This document shows positions 8,184 through 19,894 of a DNA stretch of 64,000 bases, piece after piece. Position 1 is the first letter of the stretch. Every line of letters begins with the position of its first letter. The stretch covers positions 20,660,511 through 20,724,510 of the forward strand of contig NC_044930.1 in the NCBI RefSeq assembly GCF_003576645.1, written 5' to 3'. Source of the DNA: Ipomoea triloba (Eukaryota > Streptophyta > Magnoliopsida > Solanales > Convolvulaceae). Both the position numbers and the translations under genes were made by a program. Below the pieces are notes generated by a model. That model was not told where the DNA came from, searched no databases, and saw only the letters and a list, made by a program, of their open reading frames with translations.

Positions 8184-10654
8184 TGTAACCCCTCAGTTTT
8201 TCCGACAAAGTTTAAGGTTCGAAAAATATTTTTCGAAGGCTATGACATTTATGAGATGATCTCTCGGTACTTCAAAAGGATTTTTATGAGTAAGACTAGT
8301 TATTAATAAAGCTGCGATCTACGTACCGGTCACGAACCGTAAAATTTTTAAGGACGTATATACAGTTCGATTTTTCCTAGAAAATGGATTATTAAGTATG
8401 ATACGATTAAGCGTGAACTTCCTACTCAGTCAGTGAAGATTAGACGAACTGTAAGAGTGAAATTTGTTACGGACTTCGTACCTATATTTCGCGAGATACC
8501 GAAAAATTCCCAATTTTAGTGGTTAATGACGGGATTATTTTTAGGATAATTTTGGTATTGAAATTTTCCCGAATTAAGTTATATTCCTCCGAACTTTTAT
8601 CTGATTTACTCCCTAACTGGCAAAGGAGCCTTATTCTACAAGATACACAATGGAATTGTGACAAGTGGCATCATTATTGACCACATGGTAATAAATAATT
8701 AATTAAAGGGGAGGAGTGTGGGATAAGCTAGCTAGGAAAATTGAACTCCAAGTCTTGCACTTCCCTTCACCTTGGCCGAAAATATTAAGGGAAAGGAGAG
8801 AGAAAGTAGATCTCATATTCATCTTCTTCCTTTTGGATCCAAGAACTCCATAGCCATGTTTTTCAACACAAGTGCTTCCATAATAGGTAAGACTTCAGTT
8901 TTATTCGGTTAATATGGCTAGAATCCTTCCTAGAACTTAAGTTTAAGCTAAGGATTCATGAAAATGTGGTTATTATGGTGATTTTGTTTAGGATCTTCGG
9001 TGAAAAGTTTGAGGGAGGAGACCACCATCTTTCTACGGTTTTAAAAATCTTCTTGGGAGGTAAGGAATCCCTTAAGTAGGCTTAGTCACTTGAAGGTGAT
9101 CAAATGCTAGTAAACTATATGACTAGGAATTTTATATGAAAATTATGTGTTAAGTTTATGGATCTACAAGTTGGCTCAAAAGTCTATACTTTGATTTTTG
9201 GTAAATTTTGATATGCATGTTCGTAGTTATTTTATGCATGTATATGTTGTGTTAGGTCCATATATGCTTATATTTGTGAAAATGGTGGAAGATCGGGTCG
9301 TTACAACCTCGTTCTTGCGGCCCAAAGTGGGCAGAATCGGATGGACGCGATAGTGGACGCGCGTCCACCGCGCGCCCATTGCGGAAAAATGGTTCGGCGC
9401 CTCGGCCGAGAGACCGGACGCGGGCACGGACGCGCGTCCGGTGCGCGTTCGTGGGCGTCCAGTTTCGGCGAGAAATGCCGAACCAGCGGACGCGGCTCGG
9501 ACGCCTGCGTCCGCTAGTGCGGCCAGCCGCGAGTCCGCGCGACGCGGACTCGTTTCCGACTCGTTTTTAACCGAACCTTCCCCCGATGTTTTTAATCTCG
9601 AGTGTTATGATGTTTGGAAGGCCTACGGGCAACCGGGTAATTTTTTGAAAGCTCGAATATTATTTTTGTGCATTACATTTCTTAACTTGGGGAAAAATTG
9701 CGTTTTAAGAAATAATGTGACTCTCGTTACTTGGATTTTCATGGTGGAAAATCATTGACCAATATGTGAATGTTGGAAACAAAATTGAGCAAGTATGATA
9801 ATTTTGAGTCGTCATGTGAATATACTGATTAGTGAGATGTCTTTGTATGATTAATTCATACTGCAGAGCGAAGTCTATTCGCTGAGAGAATAGTGAGATG
9901 TCTTTGTATGATTGAGTCATACTGTAGAGCGAAGTCTATTCGCTGAGAGAATTAGTGAGATGTTTTGTATGATTAATTCATACTGCAGAGCGAAGTCTAT
10001 TCGCTGAGAGGAAAAAGCAGTTATGAAATTATTGAGTGTTTTTACTAATTATAAAATCTAGTTACTCCGTAACTAGATCGCAGAATAAAAGGTCGTAAGT
10101 CCTAATCAATAAAGCGTGCGTTGTGAATCTCACTTTGAGTTAAATTATGAAAATCTCGGAAATGGAAGTGTTATGTGCTGATGTCACTTATATACTGTAT
10201 TGTACTGTTTTGGTTGTTAATCTGGTTGCAGGGAGATTGCAACTTATGGGTAAAGCTTACGGTTTTTCTGAAAATTATGTTTTTCGAAACCTTTGTTTAC
10301 TTTTGAGTGACAATGGATTTCCTTACTTAGCCGTCGCGCTAACTACACTTCGATGTGTTTACAGATGTTGTCTAGTGTGGGCTCCTGAAGCCCGATGAGC
10401 TCTGAATAGGATGGAAGTCGAGGTTGATGACTACTCTATCCTAGAATAGACACCCTGGAAGAATTATTTCCATATGTATTAAGTTGGAATATTGATGTGG
10501 TTATTTGATGTTGTAAGTTTAGCCTTAGCGTTTGGGTATAGGAGAGATACCTAAGCGTGGCGGTAACACCCAGTTTTCTGCTGGTTAGATGCTTCCGCAA
10601 TGTATTATTAGGGATTTTGCAATAAATCCGAGATGTGAAAATTGGGGTGTTACA
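8184..10654 (+). mobile_element. Solo LTR, Tekay/Del-like, in the MULE1 SWIM exon
   Basis: It starts TGTAACCCCTCAG and ends GGGGTGTTACA (TG...CA), with the 5-bp duplication TGTAC at 8179-8183 and 10655-10659. MULE2 carries the uninterrupted exon (near 40126), so the borders are firm. Length is 2471 bp with no internal region. The Tekay/Del assignment rests on the TGTAACACCCC-type termini and the long LTR. It carries a GC-rich patch (9290-9560), a three-unit minisatellite, and near 10310-10400 the degraded counterpart of an ORF that is open in the LTR at 44486. Confidence 0.88.
9836..10012 (+). repeat. Minisatellite in solo LTR, ~60-bp unit x3
   Basis: Three copies of a unit contain GTATGATTAATTCATAC and GCGAAGTCTATTCGCTGAGA. 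Each unit holds short palindromes. A related GCGAAATCTATTCGCC word occurs in the minisatellite of the LTR at 44486-50660. Confidence 0.8.
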
Positions 10655-11748
10655 TGTACGATTGTAGGGAAAAATGGTGCCCGGCATTTAACAATGATTA
10701 CTTTTCTTGTGGCATTTTATCCTCACAAAGGAGTGAGACCACAAACCATTCAATTTCTAGGAAGCTAACAAAGACAGCAGGGCTTTGTGATTTCTACTCA
10801 TCGTTTGTGAGCGTTGTTTCTGAATGGAGAAGTAAGGAAAATGGTGAGGATTTTCGGTGTGCTCAAGGCATGCCCAATATGATGATGGATGATGTGAAAC
10901 TTCTTTCACATGCTAGAGAGGTATATACCGTTGAAATATATTATTTGTTTGAGGAACAATTCTTGAAAGGTGCTACTTGTCATCAAGATAGTGTTTTGGA
11001 TGATGGCTGTCATTTGAAGTATCATGTTTGGCGTCCTGATATAGATATTATAAGGCATGAAGTTAGTTTTAAGCCTACCAATTTGGATATTTCTTGCAGT
11101 TGTAAGTTGTTTTCTAAATTAGGAATTTTGTGCTGCCATTGTTTACGCATTATGAATGTACATTGCATTTGTTCTATTCCCGATAAATACATTTTGAAAA
11201 GGTGGACAAAGAAAGTTGCTGAAAGCAAGGCTGTTGATATGGGTTCTTTGTCTTCTAATGTTGGTGTTGCTCCTTCAATTTGGGTTGTTGAGATGACCAG
11301 GAAGTTTCAAAGACTAATTGTTTCTTGTCAAGACAACAGTGCAGCTAGACAGCGTTGTGAAGAAGCTTTTGAAAGTGCAAAGAAAAGTGTTGAAACCGAG
11401 GTTGGTTATGTCCATATTGAAGAGTCTGATGTCCCATCTTCAAGTGGTATTGTACAAGATCCATCAAGCCGAAGATTGAAAGATGAGCGTAATAAGAGGC
11501 GAAGTAGTATTATTGAAAAGAAGTCTGCTATAGCTAGGGGGCAAAAGAGTTCTGCAAACAAGGTTGCTTCAATTATAAAGGGTGTTGTTCAATCTATTTT
11601 GTCGGGAAGTTTATCTGAGATTGCTGGGGATGGATATCTTGTACATCCAAGTTCTGGGAGTTCTGAATTAGTTCATGTTAATAGGAGATGCCAATATATT
11701 TTTTGTATTTGTGAACATTTAGTTATAAAATTTCTTTGGAGTTATTAA

Positions 11749-11959
11749 TTAGTACATTTCAGTGATATTTGTGGAGTGTTGAAATTGTGAATTTGGAGTT
11801 ATTAAGTTGTGAATGTTTAGTTTTAAAACTGAAATGTATAACAGATAGTAATATAATCACTGAAATGTGTGAATGTGTAGTTTTCAATCTGTGAATATAG
11901 TGTATTGAATATGTGAATATATAGAAATGAATGTGTGAATGTAGAACAGATAGTAATAT
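11749..11959 (+). repeat. TGTGAAT array after the FAR1-like gene
   Basis: Degenerate TGTGAAT(A/G)T words follow the last FAR1-gene exon in sense orientation. The array is cut by the solo LTR at 11960 and resumes at 14383. Confidence 0.75.
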
Positions 11960-14382
11960 TGTAACACCCCGTAAATTCGTTCAAGCCTTGACACCGGTAA
12001 TCGTTTCCGCCGAGTGATTTATTTGATTTAATTGGGCTTTGTCTTTCCAATTGATATATATATTTCTTGAACCCGGAATTAATTATTTTATTCAAAAGGC
12101 CCAATTCTTGATTTAATTCTTGTAAGGGATTTATTTATTTTATTGAATCCTTACAATTTCTATGGAGCATTTTATAATGGCCCAATATATATATATATTT
12201 AATTCTTGAATGATTAATTTCCTACAACTAGTAGTATAATACATAATGTGAGACCCATTTCTTTTTATAAGGGCCCATTATTTCATGTCTTACCCTAGTT
12301 GATACATACATAATATATGTAATGATCTTTCCCTACTAATATAAAAGCCTTGTACTTCCAACCCTATTTCCCTTTTCATCCTCCTGCAAATACATTTCAT
12401 CCTATTCTTTCCACTTCTAAAGAACCCTAAGTAAATCCTACACTTTCTTCTTCAAGATCCAAGGTCAAGTTTGCTCTTTTAGGATTGATAAGGCTTGGGT
12501 AAGTGTTTATCTTTAGGAATATACCTTGCATCATGTTATTTTCATAATCTTTATACAAGTTCTTATGTTGTTCTTTTGGGGATCTTTTGGGAAAAGATGA
12601 TCAAGGTGGAGGTGAAGCTTTGTAGGGAGTTTTGAGGGTTCTTGGTTGAAGTGTGCTCCAAAGAGGTAACCATCATGTCCACTAAAATCTTTTTTACCCT
12701 CTTAATCTATGGATATTATTTGGTGTATTGGAATCCTGTGAAATTCTTTGCTGTTTAGCCTATTTTGGTTGTCTATGAGATATTTGGATGGATTTATGAA
12801 CTTGTGTTCTTGATCCTTTGCATCTTGATCTTTATGAACATTTGTGGGTATGGATTCCATGTTTATTTGGCTTCTGGGAGATGTAATCTGGACAATCTTA
12901 TCTTATTTTTGTATTCCGGAAATGAACATTCGTATTCTAATATGAGTCTGGGAATAGTGCGTTGGGTTTGCTCTTGCAGTGCACCCTAGCGGTATAATGT
13001 GTCCCGCTAGAGTCTTCCGCAAGAGTGTGGCGGTGGAGGTTGGTGGGGGAAGGTCTTCCGCCGGTGCACTCCGTGTGCTTCTTGCGGAGAAGGGTGGTAG
13101 AGGGGGGAGTTCCGCTACTCTGTTCCGCCAGGTCTTCTTGGACTCTGGTTCCAGTGAGTTGTCCTGTGATTTGTTGTTTGGTTGTTCCACCTTTGATTCT
13201 GGATTTTTATTGGGATACCTTGTTGAGTATTTTACCATGCTTTTGGAGTGTTTATTCATATCTCTTGGTTCGTTATATGAGTCTGTTGGATTGGTTGAAT
13301 TCTTGGTTGTACTCTCTGGGAGTTTGTTGTGTTCATAATCTGAGATGAACACTGTGGTGGTTTGTGCTTGGGTTGAGGCTATGGTTGGATATGGAGTGGT
13401 GAATCTTTGAGTATCTCTTGGGCTGTTTGAGGGTGAACTAACTGTGGAACTAGCCTTGGGTTTTTACCCCTGTGATTGGACTATCGTCCTTGTGATTGGA
13501 TTATCGTCCTTGTGATTGGACTCTCGTCCCTGTGCTTGGGCTTTCGCCCCTTTGTTTGGGTTTATACCCCTGTGATTGGACTTCGGTCCCTGTGATTGGG
13601 TTCTTACCCCTGTGAACTAACTTTCGGGCTTGGCGTTTGGTGTGAGAATTGGTGCTTGGGTTGGAAGTTGAGGTTTTGGTGCACATCCTTGGGTTGAGGT
13701 CTGTTTGGTTCCTTGTTGACTCTTGAGTTGTATTGTATCTTGTTGATTTTTGGTTATTCTTTGATATATCGCCATTTAGTTGTTTCTTATGAGTATTCGG
13801 TTGAGTTTGTGATTCGGTTGGACGTTGGTATTGATGAGGAGTCTTGGTTTATATATTCATTCAGCGTGTTGTTGTTGAGTATCTGATTTAAACTTGAACA
13901 GTTCGTTGGTGTGTATATTCTATATGGGTGCGTAAACCTATTTACAAACTTACTCTATATCTATACTTCCTTGCGGGTGTGAATGGTGGTTGCTTAGCAG
14001 TCTTTTGCTAATGGTTTCTTGTATGTTTTCCAGGTATGCAATAAGTCTAAGCGTGAGCGCGATAGAGATATATCCGTATCAGCCGGCTTAGACTAGTTTG
14101 TTATGTTTTTTAGACTTATGTTTTGGGTCTGTGCGCCAATATGAGATTCTATATACTCTTGTTTTAGATCTTGGATGATTTGGATATGTTTGAGGATTTA
14201 TATACTATTTGGTTTCAGTTTTTGGTTAGCCTGTGCATCTAGGCCGTGTTTTCTTACCTAGATGTGGCATGATACCCCTTAGGTTATAATTCGCTTCCGC
14301 TATGTTAGGTTTTATGGTTGAGATGGGCAGCTTTTGTGTTAAGTTTTAGCTATCTCAGCTTGTGAAGAGTTGGGGTGTCACA
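11960..14382 (+). mobile_element. Second solo LTR in MULE1, Tekay/Del-like
   Basis: It starts TGTAACACCCCG and ends GGGGTGTCACA, with AATAT duplicated at 11955-11959 and 14383-14387. The element interrupts a TAGTAATATAATTACTGA word that is intact elsewhere in the array. It is 2423 bp and has no internal retroelement region. It includes a CG-rich part (12960-13140), a ~20-bp minisatellite and a TTTTCCAG plus ATG context near 14028 that matches the acceptor-like site of the other LTRs. Confidence 0.88.
13466..13615 (+). repeat. Minisatellite in solo LTR, ~20-bp unit
   Basis: At least seven degenerate copies of TGTGATTGGACTATCGTCCT are present. Each contains a small inverted pair (GGACT...CGTCC) that would fold back. 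Confidence 0.8.
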
Positions 14383-14877
14383 AATATAATTACTGAACAA
14401 GTATCACTGAAATGTGTGAATATGGACTTTTCAAACTGTGAATATAGAGTATTGAAGTTGTGAATATAGAGACATGAATGTGTGAATGTAAAATAGATAG
14501 TAATATAATTAATGAAATGTATGAATGTGGACTATTCAGACTGTGAATATAGAGTATTGAAGCTGTGAATATAAAGACATGAATGTGTGAATGTAGAACA
14601 GATAGTAATATAATTACTGAAATTGTGAATTTGGAGTTATTAAGTTGTGAATGTTTAGTTTTAAAACTGTTAATACCTTATTTAAAAACTGTGAATATAT
14701 AGTATACGAGGTTAACAAAGTTAAGATTATTATGGTCAATGGTCAATTTGTAGTTAGAGAAGTGTGAATGTGGAGTTTTGAAATTATGAATATATAGGTA
14801 TGGGGGTGTGAATATGTAACAAAATTAAAACTTGTACAAAAAATGATTAGAACATAGTTCTATAGGAGTACAAGGAA
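14383..14877 (+). repeat. TGTGAAT array between the two convergent MULE1 genes
   Basis: About 0.5 kb of TGTGAATATAGAGTATTG-like words continues the array at 11749. The orientation is plus-sense here and flips to ATTCACA once the minus-strand ULP gene begins (about 15350). Confidence 0.75.
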
Positions 14878-15958
14878 CTATTGGATATTCACATTTGAGT
14901 ACAAGCTATTCATTTCTTGTTGTACAACAGTTTGGTTTTCTTGATCACAATGTTTTTCAATGTGTTGGCACGCCACCTTATGATTGTTGCGGCATACCTG
15001 GCCCTCAATCCAATTAAGAAATCTTCCTACAAATATACAAGATCAAATAAATACTTTATTGCAATGTTAGAAAAAAAAAAAGAGAAGAAATTATTCAAAG
15101 CTAGTATTTGTGTACTTACATTTAAGTTTGCTTTCTTTCTGAATCCCGGGTTCCATTTCTGCATTGTCCCGTTGTATGTTTCCTTATGCCGCATTACAAA
15201 TAGTCCGCAGTCAATATAATTTTCTGATTCTTTCCAATTTATGTCAACAACCTCTTCGGTTAGCTCATCCACCTTCCAGAATAGGTCAAATGACCCCAAT
15301 GCTAGGTATTCTTTTAAAGTTGTAACCTGGACAAAAATATTTAAGTCTACCACTGTTACACATTCATACATTCATAACAGTATATTCACAGATTATCTAC
15401 TCTACATTCACATATTGAAAATTCCACATTCACACATTTCAGTGTTACATTTTCAATGATTATATTACATCTGCTATACATTCACACTTTGATAACTCTA
15501 TATTCACAGTTTATATACTCTATATTCACGGTTTGAAAAGTCCACATTCACATATATGTAGCAATTGAAAAAGAGCTCAAGTTGTTGATTAACTTACCAA
15601 GAGGGTTGTGCAATCTCCATACTTGTCTTTCATGGTAACACCACAGACTAAGGCCTTGTTGTCAATTATTTCAACTTTTGAAGCTTTAATATTGATGCAA
15701 ATGAGAAAATAGTGCCCGTGACGAAGCACTAGAAAAAATATCTAAATTCAAAAAAGAAAAATAAAAACAGTGTCATTAATGTCTTGAATGTGACTAAAAA
15801 AATTGAGTGTTGTTCATAAACTCACCAGGTCTGCATCAGTTATGTCCAAATTTTGTAGGCGCTCAATGTCATATGTCATCCGTTCATAGAAGTTGTGTTT
15901 CATTTTTTCCATCGGGAGACATTTCATCCATTCTTAGGTGGATCTAGTTGTAACTAAG

Positions 15959-15960
<2 letters not shown>

Positions 15961-16040
<80 letters not shown>

Positions 16041-16362
16041 NNNNNNNNNNNNNNNNNNNNNNNNNNNNNNNNNNNNNNNNNNNNNNNNNNNNNNNNNNNN
16101 NNNNNNNNNNNNNNNNNNNNNNNNNNNNNNNNNNNNNNNNNNNNNNNNNNNNNNNNNNNNNNNNNNNNNNNNNNNNNNNNNNNNNNNNNNNNNNNNNNNN
16201 NNNNNNNNNNNNNNNNNNNNNNNNNNNNNNNNNNNNNNNNNNNNNNNNNNNNNNNNNNNNNNNNNNNNNNNNNNNNNNNNNNNNNNNNNNNNNNNNNNNN
16301 NNNNNNNNNNNNNNNNNNNNNNNNNNNNNNNNNNNNNNNNNNNNNNNNNNNNNNNNNNNNNN
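15961..16362. other. 80-base A run plus assembly gap
   Basis: Eighty As (15961-16040) are followed by Ns (16041-16362). At the equivalent MULE2 position (about 42966) there are only nine As, so the run is probably a sequencing or gap-filling artefact inside a ULP intron. Confidence 0.85.
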
Positions 16363-16999
16363 TATGAATGTGTGAATCTGTAACCAAGTTAACACAGTTC
16401 TACCAATCTTTAAAAAATATACTTGTTTACAAACCAAAAAGAACTTACGTAGGCAATTGTGCTGAAAAATACCCTCTTCGGTTGCCCGGGTGCACGTTCT
16501 TTGTCAAGCATTGAGAGCCTCAATGCCCATACATCTAAGAAGATATTTTCAACTTGGCCAACACTGAGCGAGATGAAGTGATCCCTAGTGATCTCAATGT
16601 CACCAAAGCTGAAAAGTAATTCACTACAAAAGGCATCCAAAAAAAAAATTAAAATTAAAAAAAATAAAACATTTACCTAATTCACATTAATGTAAGTAAT
16701 TAATAAATATTTAGATGGAACATACATTAATGTAAGTAATTAATAAATATTTAGATGGAACATACTCTTTAGGATGTTCATCAGAAACTTCTACAATTGC
16801 ATAGTTTGAGAGGAGTTTATCTGGGACAGTGGCATTTCTGATTTTCATCCCATGTTCATTCCAAAATGCAGACCGTAGGTTTAGGGGGATGTTCTTGAAC
16901 TTCCGTTGAGGCCTCTTTCTAGCAATGAAATCTTCGACATCAGACTCACTCTCCGCTAATGCACTGTGTTCACATAATAGAAGTATTTAGTCAACAAAA

Positions 17000-17560
17000 T
17001 AGAACTTATGTTTCCCAAATATAGAGCCATATATTCACACCTTGTTATCTCTATATTCAAATTCTGTGAGGTCTATATTCACAATTTAGAATTTTGGAGG
17101 TTTAGCCTAAATGTGTTTAGTTTTAGGTGTCCTAATGCTTTCTTCACAACTTTAGATCCCTATGTTCACAAATTGTTAACTATATATTCACCATCTGTTA
17201 TATCTATATTCACAATTTGTTAACTGATTCCCTTTATTTTACAGATTCATAGTTTTAGTGGTGTATATTCACAGTTTATATATTCCGTATTCACAGTTCT
17301 TAAACACCATATTCACACATCCTAGGACTTCAGATTCACTATATGTATGTTACCTCTGTTACAGATTCACAGCTTCAAAATTTTATATTCACATCTTGCA
17401 TACTTAACATTCACATTTTTTATACTCCACATTCACAAAATTTTAGGGCTACATTGCTAACTTCACAACCATTTTATAGATTCAAAAAAACATAGTACTA
17501 ACATCATTCTTTGTAGCCTAAGTTCTAGAGTAAGTTCTAGAGTTTGCTAAGTAAAAGTAT
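17000..17560 (-). repeat. ULP intron array of TGTGAAT motifs
   Basis: On the gene (minus) strand this intron reads repeated TGTGAATAT/TGTGAATGT words. No coding sequence is evident. It has counterparts at 23065-23640, 43830-44377 and 45540-46080. Confidence 0.75.
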
Positions 17561-18499
17561 TCCATTACCTATCAAAATCATCAATAGGGGAATCAGCCTT
17601 TCCAAAAGGAACTCTAATCACACCAGGGGTTGAAAAAGTTACATCTTCTGTGGCTTCCATTGTAATTCTATCCACCAGGGCATCAATCCCCAGTTCCCCT
17701 GCAGCACCCTCTGTCTCCTGCTTTTTCTCCTTCTCTTGTTGCTGCTCCTTCTCCTTCTGTTGTTGCTCTGCTGGTGGTGGTGTTGGAGTCAGCCCCAAAT
17801 CTCTCTCTTGTTGCTGTGCTGGTGGTGGTGTTGGAGTCAGCCGCAAATACTTCCCTTGTTGCTGTGTTGGTGGTGGTGTTGGAGTATGCCCCAAATCAAA
17901 GCTAGGAGCATCTACTTGGTCTGATGGCTGTGGTGTTTGAGATAGTCCCAAGTCAAAACAAGGGCCATTAGGGTCCATTTGTTTCCTTGTCTTCTCAAAG
18001 GCTTCGACAAGGGCATCGACAGCCGTAGTGAAGCTTTCACTACCAAAGAAGATGTCGTCCAGTTGCGAGGATGTTGGGGTTGAAGGGGCTTCCATGGTGC
18101 TGGCAACATTAAGCATGTTAGATAAGCCCGAAAATGTCTTCCTCATCACATTGACGGGTGCTCCTTGCTTTCCAATCTCAGTCATAGCCTCACCAAATTC
18201 TCCTACCGTGTAAGCCAGCTTTTGTAAGATCCCTGCCACTCTATCTACACTTGATGATGGCACATTCAATGCTGGTTCAGCACCAACAGGGGCTTGACCA
18301 TTCTGCCTGGAGGTGACAGCAGCAACATCAGCAGGTTTTGATATTCTGGGATAACTGTTCCTCTTCCAAACGACCCTGATTTGTTTTCTTCTTTAATCCT
18401 TTTTCTGGCAAGTTCAGCAGTCCACCCAACGATGTTTGGGTATGTTCTATTCACTCGCATCCCCTTGAACTGTACTCGGTCAAAGTACACAAGCTGCAT

Positions 18500-18786
18500 A
18501 AGACAGGGAGTTAGAACTGAAGTCCATATTCACACATTTCAGTGATACTTGTTAAGTAATTATATCACACATTCACACATTCAGTACTCTATATTCACAC
18601 ATTCAATACACTATATTCATAGATTGAAAACTCCACATTCACACATTTCAGTAATTATATTACTATCTGTTCTACATTCACACATTCATGTCTCTATATT
18701 TACAATTTCAATACTCTATATTCACAAACAAATAAGTCATTATTTTATAAAAATAGTAATGAAAATTCAAAATAAAGTGAACTTAC
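18500..18786 (-). repeat. ULP intron 1 TGTGAAT array
   Basis: The intron between the two large ULP exons is filled with the same motif (minus-strand TGTGAATGTGGAGTTTTCAA and relatives). The tandem open frames of HSHIQ/IHYIHRL type seen on the plus strand are by-products of this repeat. Confidence 0.75.
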
Positions 18787-19795
18787 TAGGATGAATGCAA
18801 CCGGTCCGGTGAAGAACTGCTTTTCATTCTTTTGAAATGATTGAATGGAGTCAACCATACACTTGTGTGTATAGGCACACCAATTGTAGTTCTTGATCTG
18901 ATTAAGATCTATCAAGGATTTTAAAATCCTAAAGTTGCAACACCTGTCTTGGTGGCCACGCAGCATCGCCGATAATACAAACAGGACAAAGTCCCGTTTA
19001 AACATATCACTATGGTCTCCTCTTCTCAGAATCTACTCCGGCATTGATGTTGTGATTGAGGATTTAGCATCAATTCCCCATCGCTGCCTCCATAAGTTCA
19101 GGAGGTTGACATACGCTCCAGCAGCACCATCTTCTGTTTTATGCTCATATCTTGTGGCCTCCTCAACCACTTTGCCCCCCTGTGGGATCCCCAATGTTCG
19201 TTGAACGTCGTCCTCCTCAATGAGCAGCAGTTCACCCCCTTCAAGCTGGATAGCAGAGCGATAGACATCAAACTGTCTAATCAAATATTTCATTAAAGGG
19301 CCTTCACTTTTTGTTAGTTGAAGGTGTAATATCCCTCCAAATCATATCTCCTCCACAGCCTTCTTCTGTTCATCATTCAGTTGTTGCACAAACTCAGCCA
19401 CAATCTTTGGGCTCATCCTTGTATTTCAGGTTTTTTGTTGTTTCCCTACATTCTCATCTTCATCTGTTTGTGGATTTTTTCTTGTAGATTTTCTCTTTGT
19501 TGTTGTTTCACCCCGACTTCCTTCCTCTTGTTGCACTGCTTTCCTCTTTCTTGTTGTTTTTTCAGCAGCAGATGGCCTGTCATTTCGTTGTTTTGTTCTT
19601 ATTTCAGCTTGTATAGATGAGTCCGAAGTTGCTGCCTCTGCAGCTTGAGAGCTAAGCATAGCTCTTGTCTTCCTTAATTCTTTGTTCACACGTGTAGGAT
19701 TTGTTTTCTCTATTTCTGCCAATTCTGCCAATGAATAGTTTAGAAATAAAATGTAACCTCAAGTATAACAAGGTTAACAAAAATTTTATATTTGA

Positions 19796-19878
19796 TGAAA
19801 ATATAATCTGTTAGTAGAGGGCGGATGGGAAATGCTGAATAAATCCAGCTACACTCTACTAAAAGAATAACATTTCCA
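19796..19878 (-). other. Conserved intronic hairpin upstream of ULP exon
   Basis: On the minus strand it reads TGGAAATG...GTAGAG...CTCTAC...ATTTTCA. It aligns with 5829-5910 of the FAR1-like gene, and the homology continues downstream (TACTTGAGGTTA). It marks the centre of the inverted duplication. Confidence 0.6.
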
Positions 19879-19894
19879 TCAAAACTCTATGCTT

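Larger units (their letters stand above)
4493..11748 (+). pseudogene. FAR1/MURA-like MULE transposase gene, MULE1 copy, disrupted
   Basis: Inferred exons are 4493-4550 (MMAEADELS...), two 60-nt phase-1 repeats at 4929-4988 and 5209-5268, 5631-5708, a FAR1 DNA-binding exon 5980-6188, and a SWIM exon 8132-8183 continued at 10660-11748. The FAR1 exon shows the DEAYELYNDYAFRVGFSVRKG signature. The SWIM zinc finger reads CSCKLFSKLGILCCH. Compared with MULE2, the rest of the FAR1 exon and all of the DDE catalytic region are deleted at 6188. A CACTA element then sits in the following intron and a solo LTR splits the SWIM exon. In MULEs such proteins bind the terminal repeats and cut and join DNA in the nucleus; this copy cannot. 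The first repeat exon has lost its donor (AT) and the second has GC. Confidence 0.8.
14910..19734 (-). pseudogene. ULP1-like C48 protease gene, MULE1 copy A, broken
   Basis: Minus-strand exons with GT-AG borders are about 18787-19734, 17569-18493, 16766-16955, 16449-16617, 15840-15958, 15600-15730, 15125-15328 and 14910-15026. The protein has a Lys/Arg-rich start and a conserved N-terminal region (RQFDVYRSAIQLEGG). A Pro/Gln tract (TPTPPPAQQQ) and a C-terminal C48 peptidase domain follow, with the His region HGHYFLICI, Asp in EIIDN and Cys in DCGLFVMRH. Such proteases cleave SUMO-like proteins or precursors; the role in MULEs is unknown. Three in-frame stops interrupt the first exon (GKQQKT-stop, EEI-stop, MPE-stop) and a one-base loss shifts the second near 18350. 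The oxyanion Gln is replaced by Ser. Confidence 0.8.

Noticed and set aside
9379..9758. Arg-rich frames in the GC-rich patch of the solo LTR
   Set aside because: CG-rich palindromic DNA gives Arg-rich open frames in several phases with no conservation; the patch is non-coding LTR.
13501..13686. Small basic frame in the second solo LTR
   Set aside because: It is generated by the 20-bp minisatellite.
15934..16437. Long frames made of X and poly-Lys/poly-Phe across N-runs
   Set aside because: They are translations of an A run and of Ns; the same holds for frames over the gaps at 21 kb, 46.5 kb, 48 kb and 58 kb.
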